Assembly (NCBI RefSeq): GCF_031760065.1
Contig: NZ_CP134500.1
Coordinates: forward strand, 5,580,001 to 5,644,000
DNA from: Streptomyces durocortorensis
Lineage (GTDB): Bacteria; Actinomycetota; Actinomycetes; Streptomycetales; Streptomycetaceae
Length of the DNA stretch: 64,000 nucleotides
Direction: 5' to 3'
The notes beneath the pieces are model-generated. The model saw nothing but the letters and a program-made list of their open reading frames with translations, searched no databases and was not told the origin of the DNA. Shown one piece after another: positions 62,150 to 64,000 of this stretch. Made by a program: the position numbers and the translations under genes. Position 1 is the stretch's first letter, and every line of letters begins with the position of its first letter.

Positions 62150-64000
62150 CTAACGCTCCTGCTGGTGAGTGGGGCCGAGATGGATACTGCCGGTCGACGG
62201 GCCGTTGTTGGCCTGCCGACCCTGCTGGATGCCCCGGCGGAGATTGGTGAGACGACCGCGTACGTCATCGGGCGCACGCGAGACCTGTGGTCCGGACTGG
62301 TGATTCTGCTGCTGAGCCGTCCCCGGAACCAAATTGGCGCGGGGAACCCGGCGGGGCAGCCCGGATGTGGTGACCCCGCCGGCGGCGGGCTTCTTGACCC
62401 GCTCGGCCTGTCGTACGAGTTCGTCGTTGGGCGAAGCGCGCCAGGAGCTGGTGACCGGGGCGTCGTCCGCACCGCGCTGAGGAAGCGGCGGAACGGGTGC
62501 GCCGGTGGGCTCCGGAGCCGCGGGTGCCTGCGGCTCGGCGGACTGCTGGCCGCCCTGTCCCGGACCGTGGAACCAGTTGGTCTCCAGGGTGTCGTACAGC
62601 GGCGTACGGCCGTCCCCGGGACCGGCGGGCGGCAGGGCCTCCGGCTGCTGGGGCTGGACCGGCAGCGCGGGACGGCGCGGCGTCTCGCCCGCCGGACGCG
62701 GCGCACCGAAGTCGTTGCCGTCCAGGCCGCGCTGACGCGGCGCGGGCGGCTGCTGACCCTGGTCGTACGCGCCCGGGTTCTGCTGGTCCTGGTTCTGCTG
62801 GAGCGGGACGCCGAAGTCGGGCCGCGCGAACTGCGCGGTGCTCGCCGGGTCCTGGCCCTGCGGGCTCTGCTGCGGGTACGGACGACCCTGCGGCGCCGAG
62901 AAGTCGGGCCGGGCGAACTCGGAGGTCGCGCCGGGACCCTGGTGGTCGTCCAGCGGCTGCCGCTGGTTCCGCTGGTCGCCCTGGGCGCCGAACCCCTGGT
63001 CCTGACCGGGTTCCGCCGGCCGGGCGAACTGCCCCGTCGCGTCGTGCTCGTCGTGACCGCGCGGCGCGTCGGCGCCCCAGCTGGTGGTCGCCGGGCGCTG
63101 CGGCTGCGGGTTGCCCCCGGGCAGCTCGGCACGCGGACCGCCGGGCGGCGGCAGCTGACGGCCGGGGCCGCCGGGCTGCTGGAATCCGCCCGGCTCCTGG
63201 CGGGGCTGCTGGGCCTGCTGGTTCTGGGGCGCGCCCGGGCCCTGCTGGTTCTGCTGGGCCTGCTGGTTCTGCGGCGCGAACTGGTTCGTACGGCCGTTCT
63301 GGCCGGGGGCGGCCGGAGCGCCGTGACCGAACAGGTTCGGCTGGCCCGCGTCGTTACGGCCCTGGGCGTCACCCTGGCCACCCTGAGGACCGCTGTGGGC
63401 ACCGCCCTGGCCGCCTCGGGCGCCGAGCCGGGCGCTGTTGCCGAAGGCGCCGGAGAGGCCGCCGCCCTGGCGCTGCGGTTCCTGGCCCTGGGCCGGGAAG
63501 TCCTGGCCGCGGCCGCCGTTGTTCGGCTGTCCACCGTTCTGCGGGCCCTGCGCCCGGCCCGGTCCGCTGTCGCGGGCGGGCAGGGCCGCCCGCGGACCCG
63601 AGCCCGCGCCGACCTGGCCGCGCTGCGCGCCCGGCCCGGAGCCGAGGCCCTTGGACCCCGGTCCGCCGGGGCCGCCGCCGAGGCCCGGACGCTGGCCGTT
63701 GCCCGCGCCGTTGCCCGCGAGCAGGCCGCCGGGGGCGCCGCCGGGCTGCTGGCCGGAGCCCTGCTTGGACGGCGGCTGCTTGCCGCCGTGCGCGACGTCG
63801 ACGGGCAGCATGACGAGTGCCGTCGTACCGCCGGAGTCGGAGGGGCGCAGCTGGATCCGGATGCCGTGACGCAGCGACAGCCGGCCGACCACGAACAGAC
63901 CCATGCGGCGGGAGACCGAGACGTCCACGGTCGGCGGCTGCGCGAGCCGCTCGTTGATCGCGGCGAGGTCCTCGGGGGAGAGGCCGATGCCGGTGTCGTG
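62150..64000 (-). CDS. cvnA: Conservon sensor kinase CvnA, right conservon (3' part)
   Basis: The window ends inside this gene. The visible 616 residues begin in the ATPase G1 region (HDTGIGLSPEDLAAINERLA), run through RRMGLFVVGRLSLRHGIRIQ and then enter a very long Gly/Gln/Pro-rich tail (about 500 residues) ending LRRGIQQGRQ and a last helix before the stop. The tail is unlike that of the left copy except for the ending (PRVPRANLV, GPQVSRAPDDVRGRLTNLRR), which is shared and is probably a docking element for CvnB or CvnC. Confidence 0.9.
   Translation of the reverse strand, partial: HDTGIGLSPEDLAAINERLAQPPTVDVSVSRRMGLFVVGRLSLRHGIRIQLRPSDSGGTTALVMLPVDVAHGGKQPPSKQGSGQQPGGAPGGLLAGNGAGNGQRPGLGGGPGGPGSKGLGSGPGAQRGQVGAGSGPRAALPARDSGPGRAQGPQNGGQPNNGGRGQDFPAQGQEPQRQGGGLSGAFGNSARLGARGGQGGAHSGPQGGQGDAQGRNDAGQPNLFGHGAPAAPGQNGRTNQFAPQNQQAQQNQQGPGAPQNQQAQQPRQEPGGFQQPGGPGRQLPPPGGPRAELPGGNPQPQRPATTSWGADAPRGHDEHDATGQFARPAEPGQDQGFGAQGDQRNQRQPLDDHQGPGATSEFARPDFSAPQGRPYPQQSPQGQDPASTAQFARPDFGVPLQQNQDQQNPGAYDQGQQPPAPRQRGLDGNDFGAPRPAGETPRRPALPVQPQQPEALPPAGPGDGRTPLYDTLETNWFHGPGQGGQQSAEPQAPAAPEPTGAPVPPLPQRGADDAPVTSSWRASPNDELVRQAERVKKPAAGGVTTSGLPRRVPRANLVPGTAQQQNHQSGPQVSRAPDDVRGRLTNLRRGIQQGRQANNGPSTGSIHLGPTHQQER

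Overview
The window is chromosomal DNA of a Streptomyces. GC is very high with G/C in nearly all third codon positions, many genes start with GTG or TTG, some appear leaderless, and the gene families are typical (streptogrisin-type protease, DUF397/XRE/ATPase set, conservons, acyl-CoA carboxylase beta/epsilon pair). The protease at 1588-2661 matches the glutamyl endopeptidase of S. griseus as I remember it, so a member of the griseus clade is likely. The backbone order (proline catabolism, leuB, ilvE, agmatine deiminase, cimA, accB, accE, conservons) resembles, from memory, one S. coelicolor core segment around SCO5520-5544; this was not checked.

Layout. 1-6 kb: the 3' end of pruA, a nitroreductase, secreted glutamyl endopeptidase SprE, an AAC(2')-I-type aminoglycoside acetyltransferase, an MDR oxidoreductase divergent from a LysR regulator, and a 42-residue basic protein. 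6-12.4 kb: branched-chain amino acid genes leuB, ilvE and cimA, with agmatine deiminase and a TetR regulator between them. cimA is preceded by an apparent leader peptide with tandem Ile codons, a hairpin and a U-tract terminator. 12.4-24.3 kb: a carbohydrate locus (LacI regulator, family-5 lipoprotein, ATPase, two permeases, second ATPase, GH1 beta-glucosidase, large secreted GH3 enzyme). 24.3-32.6 kb: a TPM-domain membrane protein, small membrane and secreted proteins, an AraC/GyrI regulator, a DUF397/XRE pair divergent from an anti-sigma-type ATPase, a thioredoxin-reductase-like flavoprotein, remains of a LysE exporter, a GNAT and a VOC protein.

33-45.7 kb is an accessory island: a 1251-residue LamG protein, a 2172-residue RHS/YD-repeat polymorphic toxin whose C-terminal tip and small downstream gene (probable immunity protein) are visibly AT-richer, then a frameshifted IS1380-like element. 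45.7-53.1 kb: a YceI protein with paired operators, a secreted peptidoglycan-active protein with a minisatellite upstream, a Tat-exported GH64 beta-1,3-glucanase and a GH101 endo-alpha-N-acetylgalactosaminidase. 53.3-55.3 kb: accB and accE. 55.3-64 kb: two tandem conservons (cvnA-B-C-D), the second cut by the window end.

How parts fit: GH64 (outside the cell), GH3 (exported), the ABC importer and GH1 (cytoplasm) form a plausible beta-glucan degradation route, and GAGCGCTC-core palindromes occur upstream of both GH64 and GH3. The LamG-RHS-small gene set looks like a contact-type toxin locus with a swapped tip. LeuB, IlvE and CimA serve Ile/Leu/Val synthesis.
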